A DNA stretch of 64,000 bases from positions 10,232,952 through 10,296,951 of the forward strand of contig CM049409.1 in assembly GCA_026929865.2 (NCBI GenBank), in the 5' to 3' direction. The notes below the pieces were generated by a model. It was not told where the DNA came from, did not search any database, and saw only the letters and a program-made list of their open reading frames with translations. A program made the position numbers and the translations under genes. Of this stretch, positions 1 to 17,820 are shown piece after piece. How positions within the stretch are numbered: position 1 is the first letter of the stretch; the number at the start of each line of letters is the position of its first letter. This DNA is from Hyperoplus lanceolatus. Its lineage: Eukaryota; Chordata; Actinopteri; Uranoscopiformes; Ammodytidae.

Positions 1-61
1 GTATTTTTCCAGACGCTAATTATTTACATTGTATTTGTTATAACAAGAGTCTATGCGCTTT

Positions 62-175
62 TCACTTCTTTTTACCTCTTTTGGCTTTTGGGGATTTCTC
101 ACTTTTTTTAGAGTATTTTGCCTCCAAATCAGACAGGAAACTGTTATAATTCTGCTCTCTGGCCTTCTGTCTTTG
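62..175 (-). CDS. dnajc9: dnajc9 coding exon 5, with stop
   Basis: Encodes 37 residues and TGA. The exon starts after a run of nine T and CAG, reads [20 protein letters not shown], and ends in a lysine-rich tail, as in the human protein. Confidence 0.92.
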   Translation of the reverse strand, partial: QRQKAREQNYNSFLSDLEAKYSKKSEKSPKAKRGKKK

Positions 176-3100
176 CTGAAAAAAAAACAAGATAGTTTGT
201 GAGAGAAAGAAAGAAAGAAAAGCAAAGAAACAGACGACCTCCCCTTTAAATTACATACATGTGCGAATCATTTGTTACCTGAAGCATCATCACAAGACTG
301 TCATCCTCATCGCCGAGCCCCATCTCTTTCTGCATTTCTTCTGCTTCTTGCCGCTCTTTATCAGCCTGGAAAGGTCATTGGCAATCACGTTACTTAGATT
401 GAGTCGTAAGATACTACGGCCAAGTCCAGTGTCCATACAATACAACATCTAATATCTTTCTTACCCTTTTCCTACGAGCCTTTTTCTTCTTTGCGTCCTC
501 TTTGGTGAACGCTGGGAATTCTTCCACTTCTCCGCTCTGGATGGCGGCCTGGATGATGCTGCAGAGCCTGGGCTCGTCTTCCTGGGAGCAGCACAAGGCC
601 GATTCTGTGATGGCGTCCATATTTCCCTGGTGCTGGACATACAGCTGGATCAAGTCTGTCCGCTCCTCATCAGAACCCTTGTATTTCTTCTCAAAGTCGA
701 GGATGTCCTGCATCGTGATCTTGGAGATGGAAAGACGGAGCAGTTTAAGAGCAAGTCAAGAAAAAAAAATGTGCATTTTTTTTTAACCTGCAACAAATAG
801 ATTAGTTTTAAAAAAATATCATGTTTGCACTAAAGGTGGAGTCAGCAATCCTGGAAACACTTTTCGTTTTCAAAATCACTTTGTCAAAATCAGTAATTAT
901 CTCCTGATTATCTGCTACCTGTCCGTGCTGTGTGTGCGTTGAAAAAAAAAAAAACCTGGGGTAAATATGTACACAGCACATGCTCTGAAAAGTGATATGT
1001 AAACAAAGTGGCCAACAGTAGCTAGCAACATGCAGCCAGTTTACAGAGCCTAAGCTGCAACACTGATTTTTTTTCTCCAGCACCCACACAGTACGGACAG
1101 GTAGCGGATGGTGAGGAGAAATTAATTGTTAATGAAAACAAGCATTCTCCAGAATTGCTGACTCCACTTTTCATTCACCATCACCCCAGATGCATTTAGG
1201 TTGCAGCCGGCTTTTATTTGCAGAACCACGGCAGGTGCAGTGACATCATAAACCTTGATCACATCATCTTAAATGAAATTCCTGGAATACGAGTGACTCA
1301 CAATCCAAGCATCACATCATTACATACATGTATAACAAAGCAGAGTGTGTGTGGCTCATTAATAAGGCACGTTAATAACAGCTGGTACCTTGGGGAAGAG
1401 AAGTCTCCAGTGATCCTCCCAGCTGCGGTCTTGACTCAGAATGTCACACTCTTCATCCACCAGGCCTTGTTCATCGTACACGGCTCTCTGTTCTTTATCG
1501 CTCAGTACCGCGTACAGCTTTCCTAACACCTGAATGGGGAAAAACTTTCAATGTTAACACACATCTGAAGCCCGTCACTGAAAAGCATCGTACATACCAT
1601 TATTAGACACTTAACCGTGGTTATTATTTACCTTCAGCTTGAAGAAGCCTGAGCTATATTAAGCTTAGGCAATCTGTCAATAGACCTTAGAATTGTGTCA
1701 ACGGTCAGATTTACACATTTCTGTGATATGGTTGTATTAACACATTATGGGTTACGTCCAGGGGGGGTATACTACGAAGCAAGATTAAGGGCTGAGCGAG
1801 GTCTGTTGAGTCTAAAGCCAGCATTTTCAGTATCACGAAAGGTGGCTCTCTTTTTACCTGGCTAGATCACCGTGGTAACAGAGGCTGCACGGCTAACCTG
1901 CCCAGACCAGTTTTTGTTGCAGAGTTTGAGTTTAAATTCGGCTCTTAAAGGGCTGCCCTTTAAGGAAACTACACATTTTGAAATCCCGCGGACCTGACTA
2001 TATTGTCTGAGCGATACTTCTCACTGAGTAAACTAGTTAAATCAGTAAACTTATTGATCAGTAAGTAAATGAACAAAACGAGGCCGTGGCATAAGGCTTA
2101 CATTAGAGTGAATTGTAACATCGCGCTGCGGCTTTTTGCCACATGCATAGTTATTGATGCAGAAAATTTAAAATAGCCTAGACCACATGTGTCAAACTCA
2201 AGGCCCGCGGGCCACGTTTTGATCTGGCCCGCTAATCAATTCGGCCGATTTGAATCAATTCTGGAAAAAAAAAATAAATAAATCATGATTTTTTTTTTTT
2301 TTTAATGGAGTCTGTGCCATATCCGCACGTCGCATACACCCCCAACTGTTAGGAAACTTACGTGGCTTACAGCTAGGAATGTCTGCTGAAAGTTCCACAG
2401 CTCAGGATTTTAAGCCATGAATTGATGAACTTGCATCTAAGAGCTGCTCACTCCAGCTGCTAGGGGGCAGCCAAAATTAAAAAAAGCAGATTTTAGCAAC
2501 GTGGTAAATGGCAATCTTGCTTCACCGCTATTAATGTTTCCTCCAGTGCTTTATGGCAAAGTAAAAACCAAAAAAATAATAATAAAATAAAAAAAATTAT
2601 TTTTAAGTGCTGAACAATTAATGTACTAGCCAGCGGTGTGTGTGTCGCTCTGCGCGCGAAACGAGCAGGAGCATGCTAGTGTAGGCCTACAAGATTTATT
2701 TTCTAATTTTCCATGCTGCTTTATTTTTATGTTTTAAATTGGGAAAAACTTATTCCAAAACAACCAATATTGTATTTAAAAATAAATCAAAACAGTGTAT
2801 TTTGTACTGTCTGCATGTTTGCACAAAATGTGTCCCTGTACATATAGTAAACAAAATTGGACAAAAGTGCCTGTAGTATTTGTGTATTCAAACAAGGAAT
2901 ACACAAATACTACATTATTAGTGCGTATTGGCATCTTTGAGCAAAATACCCCCAAAATGTTTGCTGCGGCGCTCCGCGCTGCACCTCTTATTCCCATGGC
3001 CAGCAGCAGCCTTTACTAATACATTTCCTGGAGGGTACAGAGATCCCTTTTGATCCGTGATAATGTAGGTTACATATGTAGGCTGAATGATAAAGCATAT

Positions 3101-4853
3101 TACTGAAAAATAAAACTATAGATTTGGAGTTGACATATGTACGTTATTTTGCCATTATTTTACTGGTCCGGCCCACTTGAGATCAGAGAGGCTGTATGTG
3201 GCCCTCGAACCAAAATGAGTTTGACACCCCTGGCCTAGACCTATGCAGCGCCACTCTATGCTCTCACCTCAAATGATTTTACCTGGCGATCTACACACAC
3301 TGGTTCTATAAAATCACAGGTTGCAACATTATTTCACTGTAGGCTTCTTTCTTTATCAGTAGCGATTACAGTTGGGACGTGACAGGTGACAGCTGTCACA
3401 GTTCGGACATCGCTGCAGACTCGCAGGTTAAGCTTCTCACAGTAGATTCATATTTGTCCGGAAAATACAGACTCCAGGTTTTGTATCTAGGCTATTTATT
3501 TTAATGGTAGCCTATTTATAAGATGCAAATAAAGGGCTATTAGCCTAAATCAAAATCAAAATTGTATTAATTTTGATGTGGCCCAAAACTACAGTGGTTT
3601 TCCACATAGGCTATGCTATTCATTAGGGGACAGTGTCAGACTTAAATCAGATTATTAAGTGTAGGATTATCATTCAACTAGGCTAAATAGTGTACTGTTT
3701 AAATCAGAGTTCAACCTTTAATTGCTTTATAATGTCACGTTACGCACTGCGAGAACGATCTGTAAAATAAATTAATCAATTCAGTGGCCCAATTTTCTGA
3801 CAACATTCCACTCTCTCCTTATTTGCAGTAAGAGTTTTTTTCGGCTCTCTGTTTTCTGCTGTTCTGTGATAAGTCAGCGAAGACAGCTGCTCGCAATCAG
3901 TCCGTTAGTGTAAAGTTAGCGGCACAAGATCAGTCCAGTCAGTGCGGAAACAGAGTCAAATGACGGCCAAACGCCCCCTCTCATGGGGACGCGCACAGAG
4001 CCTGAAGCTGAAACCCTCCTTCAACATAAGAGGTTGATAACTGCCTTCGTGATACCGGTTAGCTCTGAGCGAGGGTATGTGTTATGTTGAACCAGATCAA
4101 AAAAAGAGAGCCGGGCTCTGTTGAGTTTGTTTCGTAGTATACCCCCCAGGTTACTTTAGCTTGTTATACCTGATGACTATGTGTCAGGGATTTCATTCAC
4201 TAGACTAGACAACAAAAATACACATCTGAGTATTTGATCCATTCAGTTTCTCAATCATATGCAGAATATTATAATATTTTGAAATTAAATTGGATTTAAC
4301 ATTACAAAATAGCACCAAACTGGCCTGCTCTAACCTGCATTATTTCACTGCTATTTTGTTGATGACAGATGCAGGATTAGAGTAATACAACTCGGAAAAT
4401 CAAATCAGCGAAATAATTTAATGAGCAATGTGTGTCTTCAAAACAAAGAAAATATGGGATTTAGCCGATGTGTCAAAGGGAAAACATCCCTGCTTCCCAA
4501 AAGATAACAAATGAAAGAAAGTGTCTATGTGATAATATGTTTGGGAATAGGTTAGTGCTTGCACTGGGGGAGACTACTTGCTGCACCTGCGTCAGCTAGC
4601 TGTGTTAGCTAGCTGGTAAACCTAGCTCTTGTTCAGTGTGCGCGCTGTCAGACGGTTAACAACAACCAGGGCATTTCACCTGAAATTTCTCTGTGGCCTG
4701 CGGGTCCTCAGGAGCCCGGTCCGGGTGGACTTTGAGCGACACTTTGTAGTAGCTCCTCCGGATCTCTTTCTCTGTCGCCTCTTTCTTGATGCCCAGCACC
4801 TCGTACAGGTTTGAGGTCTTGAAAAGCTCCTCGCACTGCTCGAGCAAACCCAT
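62..4853 (-). CDS. dnajc9: DnaJ homolog subfamily C member 9 (J-domain histone co-chaperone), 5 exons, complete
   Basis: Coding exons in gene order: 4680-4853, 1389-1529, 465-719, 279-365, 62-175. All introns are phase 0 with GT-AG ends, and the joined CDS is 771 nt (256 aa), close to the 260 aa of human DNAJC9. Seen: a J domain from about residue 15 to the 80s across exons 1-2 with the HPD triad at residues 43-45, then a charged helical region and a very basic C-terminus ending in GKKK. From the family: DNAJC9 recruits and activates HSP70 through the HPD motif and binds histone H3-H4 in the nucleus and cytoplasm. The start is the first Met before the conserved LYEVLGI segment. Intron 1 (1530-4679) contains nested transposons. 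The polyadenylation signal is probably beyond the left edge. Identity is very secure; exact splice sites rest on frame and consensus. Confidence 0.95.
279..365 (-). CDS. dnajc9: dnajc9 coding exon 4
   Basis: Encodes 29 residues ([18 protein letters not shown] and on), matching the KELGL-containing segment of the family. Acceptor TCCAG|GCT, donor CAG|GTAACA; phase 0. Confidence 0.9.
465..719 (-). CDS. dnajc9: dnajc9 coding exon 3
   Basis: Encodes 85 residues starting [20 protein letters not shown], the conserved central region, and ends in a lysine/arginine-rich stretch. Acceptor CCAAG|ATC, donor AGG|GTAAGA; phase 0. Confidence 0.93.
832..1170. repeat. Short TIR repeat, copy A (dnajc9 intron 2)
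   Basis: The ends are inverted: GGAGTCAGCAAT at the left and ATTGCTGACTCC at the right, with the match running into flanking AAAG/CTTT. A second, diverged copy of the same family lies at 45594-45931. No coding capacity; probably a non-autonomous, MITE-like element. Confidence 0.7.
1389..1529 (-). CDS. dnajc9: dnajc9 coding exon 2
   Basis: Encodes 47 residues starting [20 protein letters not shown], the end of the J domain and the linker that follows. Acceptor ATTCAG|GTG, donor AAG|GTACCA; both phase 0. Confidence 0.92.
1761..4147. mobile_element. Outer TIR DNA transposon in dnajc9 intron 1, interrupted by an inserted element
   Basis: The left end reads GGGGGGGTATACTACGAAGC and the right end is its near inverse, TTCGTAGTATACCCCCC. 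Similarity continues inward through GCTGAGCGAGG, GTATCACGAA and GGCTCTCTTTTT blocks. I could not define a target-site duplication with confidence, so the superfamily is left open. A hAT-like element sits inside at 2184-3232. No transposase frame was found, so it is non-autonomous or decayed. Confidence 0.75.
2184..3232. mobile_element. hAT-like DNA transposon nested inside another transposon
   Basis: Flanked by the 8-bp direct repeat GCCTAGAC (2176-2183 and 3233-3240). The inverted ends include TGTCAAACTCA and TGAGTTTGACA, with CACATG at the left and CCCCTG at the right. An 8-bp duplication with CA(G)GGG-type ends is characteristic of hAT elements. Internal AT-rich DNA includes a 17-bp perfect hairpin at 2873-2913. 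No transposase frame is visible. Confidence 0.85.
4680..4853 (-). CDS. dnajc9: dnajc9 coding exon 1
   Basis: Encodes residues 1-58, including most of the J domain and the HPD motif (VHPDR). The donor follows the codons for KFQ and reads CAG|GTGAAA; phase 0. Confidence 0.93.
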
Positions 4854-4989
4854 GATGACAACGAGCAGAGCCTGTTAATCCGGTAAGGTTTCTACTCAAA
4901 TGACGTGTAAATGTCTTTTACTATTTTGTTGTTCAGTACACAGAAGGTATACAAGTCCAATCGTCTGTTTGGTTTTAGTTTTTCCCCTT

Positions 4990-5090
4990 TGTTGGCTGTA
5001 TCAATTTGGCGCGCTGGAAATGTCGTATACATCCGTACGTACAGCGACGTGCCTACGTCATCAACACATACGCCCTCCTATTGGTTCCGT
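4990..5090 (-). promoter_or_regulatory. dnajc9 promoter region (E2F, CRE and CCAAT-type sites)
   Basis: Upstream of the dnajc9 ATG are an E2F-like TTTGGCGCG (5005-5013), a CRE-like TACGTCA (5054-5060) and an ATTGG box, CCAAT on the gene strand (5080-5084). CpG content is higher here than nearby. An E2F site would suit a histone chaperone needed in S phase; function is inferred from motifs only, and the start site is not determined. Confidence 0.55.
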
Positions 5091-5103
5091 CAGACGACGT
5101 TGA

Positions 5104-5895
5104 AGGTTTTATTTATGACAGAAGAAAACCTTACCGTAAGTTACATCACAACCTTTTTATATTTTATCTATGATCACAACTGATATAAGTTGTTTTATTT
5201 TACCAATTTATCTACATATTTATTTGTATATAAATAAAGTCCTCACTGTTACGCACAACATTTTCTTTTAACTATAAACATATACAGTAGACTATATTGT
5301 TTTCATTAATGCAAATGTTTTTGTTTTCAACGTTGACTGAATTCATTCATGTAGTACTTAATCTACATATTACTGTGTTCTCTTGTCAAAGCACTTTGTA
5401 AAGTGTTACCAGAATGATTAACTCACATTGTTGTCAAATGTGAAGGTTAACTGAACTTAACTGAATATGATCAATACAATAAGCTACATTTCTAACCATA
5501 CTTTTTACTGACACACTTTATGCACTTGAAGTATACTTTTAAAAATAAAGCCAGATATTTCAGATAATGTTCATCCTAAAGTAGTAACTTGGTAGGTATA
5601 TATAATTGATAGTACTTACTTCAGATCCAAAGGACAGATGTGTCTTCGAAAAGCCCTGTCAATACAGGAATTTTGTCTTTACACCACAGCCCCATCCAGT
5701 TACCAAACTAAGCACGTTTAATCTCCTTACGATTAAATGGCACATATTAACATGCCACACTTAGCTGCACACAGCCTCATCCATTGCAGCAAGAGTGGCA
5801 GCTATCTGAAAACAATAAGTTGCAAGAAAATCTAATTTGACGCTCTAGTTTACACACATGCATCACTCAGTCAAGAACGTACAGATACCCTAGTG
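5104..5895. other. AT-rich intergenic DNA
   Basis: Lies between the dnajc9 promoter and the predicted 3' end of the ndnf-like gene. AT-rich with no convincing ORF, RNA gene or repeat. Confidence 0.5.
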
Positions 5896-5901
5896 TTTAT
5901 T
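5896..5901 (-). terminator. Candidate poly(A) signal of the ndnf-like gene
   Basis: AATAAA on the minus strand about 660 nt after the ndnf-like stop codon, implying a 3'UTR over roughly 5880-6558. Motif only. Confidence 0.4.
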
Positions 5902-6558
5902 GGTGCGTTTGAAGCAGCACAAGAATACATCAAAGACAATGAGGCAAGTCACAAAGTATTTTTCACTGCTTCATGCGAAAGCAGAACACAAAGATACACA
6001 CTGACTTTGAACTAAGCATCTTTAGAATTTGTTCATCTTTGTTTATGAGCCTGTACAATATGCAGCACTGGAGATATACACTGCAAACCCCCCTTGTCTC
6101 AGATGTTATCCAATTATTGCCCCATCTGTTTCTGTTTAATATTTGGCACAGCCTCTGTTGATGTTGTTTCTGCATTGACTTTCTGTCATCACAAACCTCA
6201 TCTGTCCTTTGTACTCAGACACAAAACAAGCACTTGGACAACTGGCACATCATCATCATGATCCACAATGGAAAAACAAACTGACAAAAGCACGAGAGTT
6301 GTTTTGTAAATGTAATGAACTTTTGCTGGTGTGCAGATCCTTCTCATATGCTTTCCATCGCCTTGCATGGATAGTTCAAGTGCAGTTTCAATAAAAACCA
6401 TTGCTCCCACTGAGGGAATGTTTCCTTGTCATGGTAACAATCTCGCTCCACAATAGTCTAATGGCTTCGTTCTCATGGCCAGTCTTCACATGTCCATGAC
6501 TGCTGCGTCTTCCCCTTAAACCGGGACAGTCCAAACACCTCCTGCAGGGGGCGGCAGC

Positions 6559-13258
<6,700 letters not shown>

Positions 13259-13415
13259 CGCGGGTTCTTGCTCTCTTGTTTGTTTCGCTCTTTTACTTTG
13301 ACACACTCGCTACGTATTGGATATCTCCAAAGCTCTGAAATGCATGGAAAGGTCAAGAACATCAATCCGAGGCCAATCAGCAACATACACACGTGCACTC
13401 ATGCACATACACACA

Positions 13416-13528
<113 letters not shown>

Positions 13529-13683
13529 CAGTTTAACTTCTACTGTAGTGTAGCCTACCATTCAAACAGACACTAAAAGGTTGTAGCGGCTGATGATTCA
13601 TTTATATGAAGAAACATCCTATCCTATTCAGACAGAATTATTCATGCATTGGAAAAGAAATTTCCATGCAATATTACTCAGGG

Positions 13684-13684
<1 letters not shown>

Positions 13685-13749
<65 letters not shown>
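13685..13749. repeat. (TG)n microsatellite
   Basis: About 65 bp of uninterrupted TG. Confidence 0.98.
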
Positions 13750-13751
<2 letters not shown>

Positions 13752-14103
13752 GCACAGCTTGACACTCACTGTAAAATAATCAACATTCACACTTCACACA
13801 GTTTTTCAAAGTGTGAAGTGGGTTGCTAATATCGCTCTGAAGTTGATTGCCTTAACAGCTACATTTCTATTTTTAGTTGCCAAGGTTTAAATGGATCTGT
13901 TCTCCAAATATCTGTCATCTTGGGTATCAGCGGCCATTTTAATCGGGAGAAAGTGGTGCTATGTGACACCTGGAGTAGTCAGATTCCATCAACATACCTA
14001 ACAAGAGGAACTAGTATGATATATGATATTTTTTCTGTATCTCTGTTTTCTCTCTGTCTTGTCCCCCTTTCTTCCACACTCTATTAGTGTTTTCTGTACA
14101 AGG

Positions 14104-14104
<1 letters not shown>

Positions 14105-14148
<44 letters not shown>
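14105..14148. repeat. (TG)n microsatellite
   Basis: About 44 bp of uninterrupted TG. Confidence 0.97.
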
Positions 14149-14149
<1 letters not shown>

Positions 14150-16040
14150 ATGTGATTTAGCGATAGTGCGAAGGATGATTACAGGTCCCAGTGTTCTTCT
14201 TTCTCCCCGGGGAACACACATTTGTTCAAAGTCACGCAGTCTTCACAAACACACTCCCCGCCTTCCTCTAACAAGGTGTATTATGTCAGTGCTGTGCCCT
14301 ATAGATCAGATGACAATCACAGTGGAACCATGAAGGCGGCTACAGAAGGTACATCTGAGTCTTTTTCGGGGCCCCGGGACGCTCCGAGATCCAAACTCAC
14401 AAACTGTCGCACAGCTACAAAGTCGCACAGAGGCGCCTGCTCATTATCCTTGCAAAGAGCGAACGACCCATAAAGCTTTGACTGAGACATGCAGTGTGAG
14501 AGGGGCAGATGGAAATGGAGGGAGGGAGAGAGGGAGGGATGTGGAAATGGAGAGAGCAAGAAGAGGAGGATGTTGGATCCCAGAGTAATTAGAGGCAAGG
14601 GAAAGAAGAGAAAGTCCAAATGGAAACAAGATAGGGTTGAAATCAAAAGGAAAAAAACATTATTTCCGTGCAACAAGGTTCCAATGAATTTGTTTCTGTG
14701 TTTAAGCCAGACACATGCAGCTGATTGGTGTTTGCTTTAGCTCCCATGTCAAATAGGCTCTAATGTGTCACATATTACCAGACCTTCACCACCAGCCCTC
14801 TCACACTCCCCCCTCATTCAATCTTGATGGAAGACAGAGATGCAAAAAAAAGGGAAAAAAAGCTTGGCGGGCTTATTTCTTCAAAAACAAGGCCGCTAAT
14901 AAAATATGCAAAAGTCTTCTCAGCAAATTATGGCCAATTGAATTTTCATAAGGCAAAAAAGGCTGGGTCTTACAGAGCAAGGGAGCCAAGTGAACTTAAC
15001 CACGACCTTCTATAAATAAATACACACTCCCCTTTAAACACAGGACCTCACAACTTTGATGGTCCCACTCACTCTCTGCTCAGCTCCCTTTTTTTCTTCC
15101 TTCTTTTAAACGAGTTTCCTCTTTCCATTATGTTTATCCTAGACTTTCAACTGACTGCATATATTTGGATACTGTTTGGGTTTTAATTAACCTACGCTCT
15201 GTTTGCATTTTTCTTTCTCTCTCTCTCTCCCCCTCTCTTTGCCTTTCTTTTTCCGTCTGCTTTTTTACCTCATTTGGCCCCCTTATTTAGAAGTTGATGC
15301 AGGCTCAGTTTCAGACAGACAGGTTGAGTGCTGTGTGCACATTGTATTAGCTATCTTTCTATCTCCCTGCTCTGTGGCAGGACCATCTGCCTTCTGTGGG
15401 CAGGGACAGATTAAATGGCATGGGGTGGTCCCTGCAGGATCCGTTGTCCCCCCCAAAAAAACTCCTGTGGGCAAAGAAGTTGCCTGTGGTTAATGGTGGG
15501 GGCTGACAAGATGACAGCGGGGCAACACACAACGTCCATGAAACCTGATAGGATTTTACGGCGGATTTTCTACCTCGCTGGCTGTACATTTGAATACATT
15601 AACCCTTCTCCTGTCCTGCTTACTTTCATTGTCCCCTTGTGCCTGCATCCCTCATCCATGTAGTTGTCCTGGTATATTTCTCTCCCCCACCCCTTTTGTA
15701 CAATATCATGCTTCTTCTTATTTTTACACACTTTGTCTGCTTGTCCCATGTCACAGTTGTATTTTTCTTTTTAAATGACGAGAAAACACAGGCACACTGC
15801 ATGTGAGCAATACCATACACATAAAAACATTGGCACTGCTTTCAAACATGCACAGATGGGATGTTGTCAAGATGAAAATAACCCTGAAACAAATGGAAAA
15901 TGGAAAAGTGCCATTGCATCTGCATCAGCTTTTTGATAAAAGCCATCAAAAGACCAAAAACCTCACATTGACACAGAGAAAAGAACTGCTTCAAAGAAAC
16001 AAGTTGCTGACTTACACCTCCAGTTGAAATATGAGACACT

Positions 16041-16041
16041 G

Positions 16042-16091
<50 letters not shown>
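16041..16091. repeat. Compound (CT)n(AC)n microsatellite
   Basis: A CT run passes directly into an AC run. Confidence 0.95.
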
Positions 16092-16093
<2 letters not shown>

Positions 16094-16699
16094 CTCAGTA
16101 AGGAAAACAACATACATCCCCCTTACCTTCTCTCAGTGCACGCTCTCCCTCTCCTGCGCAGGGAGTGAGGGATGGGATCAAATGAGAGAGGGAGCGAGGA
16201 TGGAGGAGGAGGAGGAGGAGGAAAGGAGGAGCGACAGCAGGTTGTTGTCGGGTGTTCCTCTGACTCCGTTTCCCATGGGGCACTGCTCACTCCCTGCTAG
16301 AAGGTGTCTCTTCAGGGGCTCAGGTGTCCCTTCGGGGGCTGTCCCGGCTCTTATGTTGGCCCGGTGGTGGTGTGTATACTCTCCTCACTTTTTCTATCTC
16401 TTTCTCAGCCCTTCACATGTGGAGGCTTGTCCTGCTAAACACAGTGTGAATGTCATCCGATCAGTGAAGCCCTTGTCCTGTCTTCTCTGCCTTGTCTCTC
16501 TTGTTCTTTTCACTTGTTCCCCTCTGTTTTACCTTCTTAGGCACTTCAATTCAATTGTGTGAATGTGTGTGTGTGCAATAATCTATCTGTATGTGCAATC
16601 TGAGAGTGAGGGAACGAGTGGGTGAGTGTGATGGGGCTGGCGGTGAGGTTGCTGAATGGGGGTGGTGATGTGAAGAAAGAGAGAGAGAGAAATAGAGAG

Positions 16700-16703
<4 letters not shown>

Positions 16704-16730
<27 letters not shown>
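16704..16730. repeat. (GT)n microsatellite
   Basis: Short GT run preceded by a GA-rich stretch. Confidence 0.95.
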
Positions 16731-17436
16731 TGTCAAGAGTAGCGTTAGGGAAAAGGCGAGGCGATGCAAAAGTTAAATACATTAACCATTTTCCGGCTGG
16801 GCTGATAACATCTCTATGAGGAGAAGGCTGCAGACAGCATGTTAGTAGAGGTTACACTGTCTTTGTGCCCTTATCGCCTCTTCAATCAGCTGCTTAGACT
16901 GCCACTAAATAAACATAATTAAGCAGGAGAATGGCCTCTCAGACACCTTATGGATTTATGCAAATATTTAGTGTGTTTGCTAAATTGGACTTTAGATGTT
17001 ATACTAATAGCATTACTTAAAAATGTTTAACCTTTTTTTCCCATTAGGCTATTTATAGAATGAGAACATTTGTTTTTTTTATGATTTTTTTTTAAAAAGT
17101 GGATGCACAGGACTCTTGCTTCATCATCACTTGGTTATATCTGGATTCAGATTCATAAAATATGAATGTAGTTCTGAAAGTGAGGTGTTTTACTTATGGA
17201 TGTTTTGTGATTTCAAAGAAATTAGAAAAGTCCTATATAATATAACCTAATAAATAACATTCATGATATATACTCATACATAATGTTACAGTAAACAAAC
17301 ATTTTGAACAAATTCTCTTACAAAGTAAATTAGATACGTGTTAAACGAATAATTAATTCGTTAAATTCATTAAAGTCAGCAATTACAATACAATCGAATG
17401 GTAGACTCATTGATCATTTTGTCATGTTTTTTCAGA

Positions 17437-17820
17437 TGAATAGTTTGACATTTTGGAATATAGACTTATTCCCTTTCTTGCCAAGATTTAGATGAGTAGA
17501 TCATCACCACCCTATGGTTAAATACATGGACCTAGGTTAAATATGAAGTTGGAGCTAAGAGCTAAGATAAGCTTAGCTGAAAACATTTGTAGCAGCTAGC
17601 CTGGCTATGTCCAAATGTAACCAGCAATACATGACCTTTAATTTGTTTTATATGAACAAAGATGTGAATTTTACTGGTAGTTATGAGCCTACATGAAAAT
17701 GTATTTAGTGATGTGATGCAAGCAGGATAGCTGTTTTCCACTGTTTGTAGTATTTTTGCTAAGCTAAGCTAGACAGATGTAGCCTCATATTTACTGTGCA
17801 GGCAGGCTACTATAACTGTT
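17437..17820. repeat. Decayed dispersed inverted-repeat element
   Basis: The left half contains AAATATGAAG...AAGCTTAGC and the right half the inverse pattern GCTAAGCTAAGC...CCTCATATTTAC. I recall this arrangement from a common fish DNA repeat with ends like GACATTTTGG. The element is old and its ends are not sharp. Confidence 0.55.

Larger units (their letters stand above)
14149..17436. other. Gene-free region upstream of the ndnf-like gene
   Basis: No exon recognised. Contains a purine-rich stretch (about 14490-14660), a (CT)n(AC)n microsatellite at 16041-16091, a (GT)n run at 16704-16730, and AT-rich unique-looking blocks (for example 14860-14965 and 16860-16990) that could be conserved noncoding elements. 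Confidence 0.5.
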
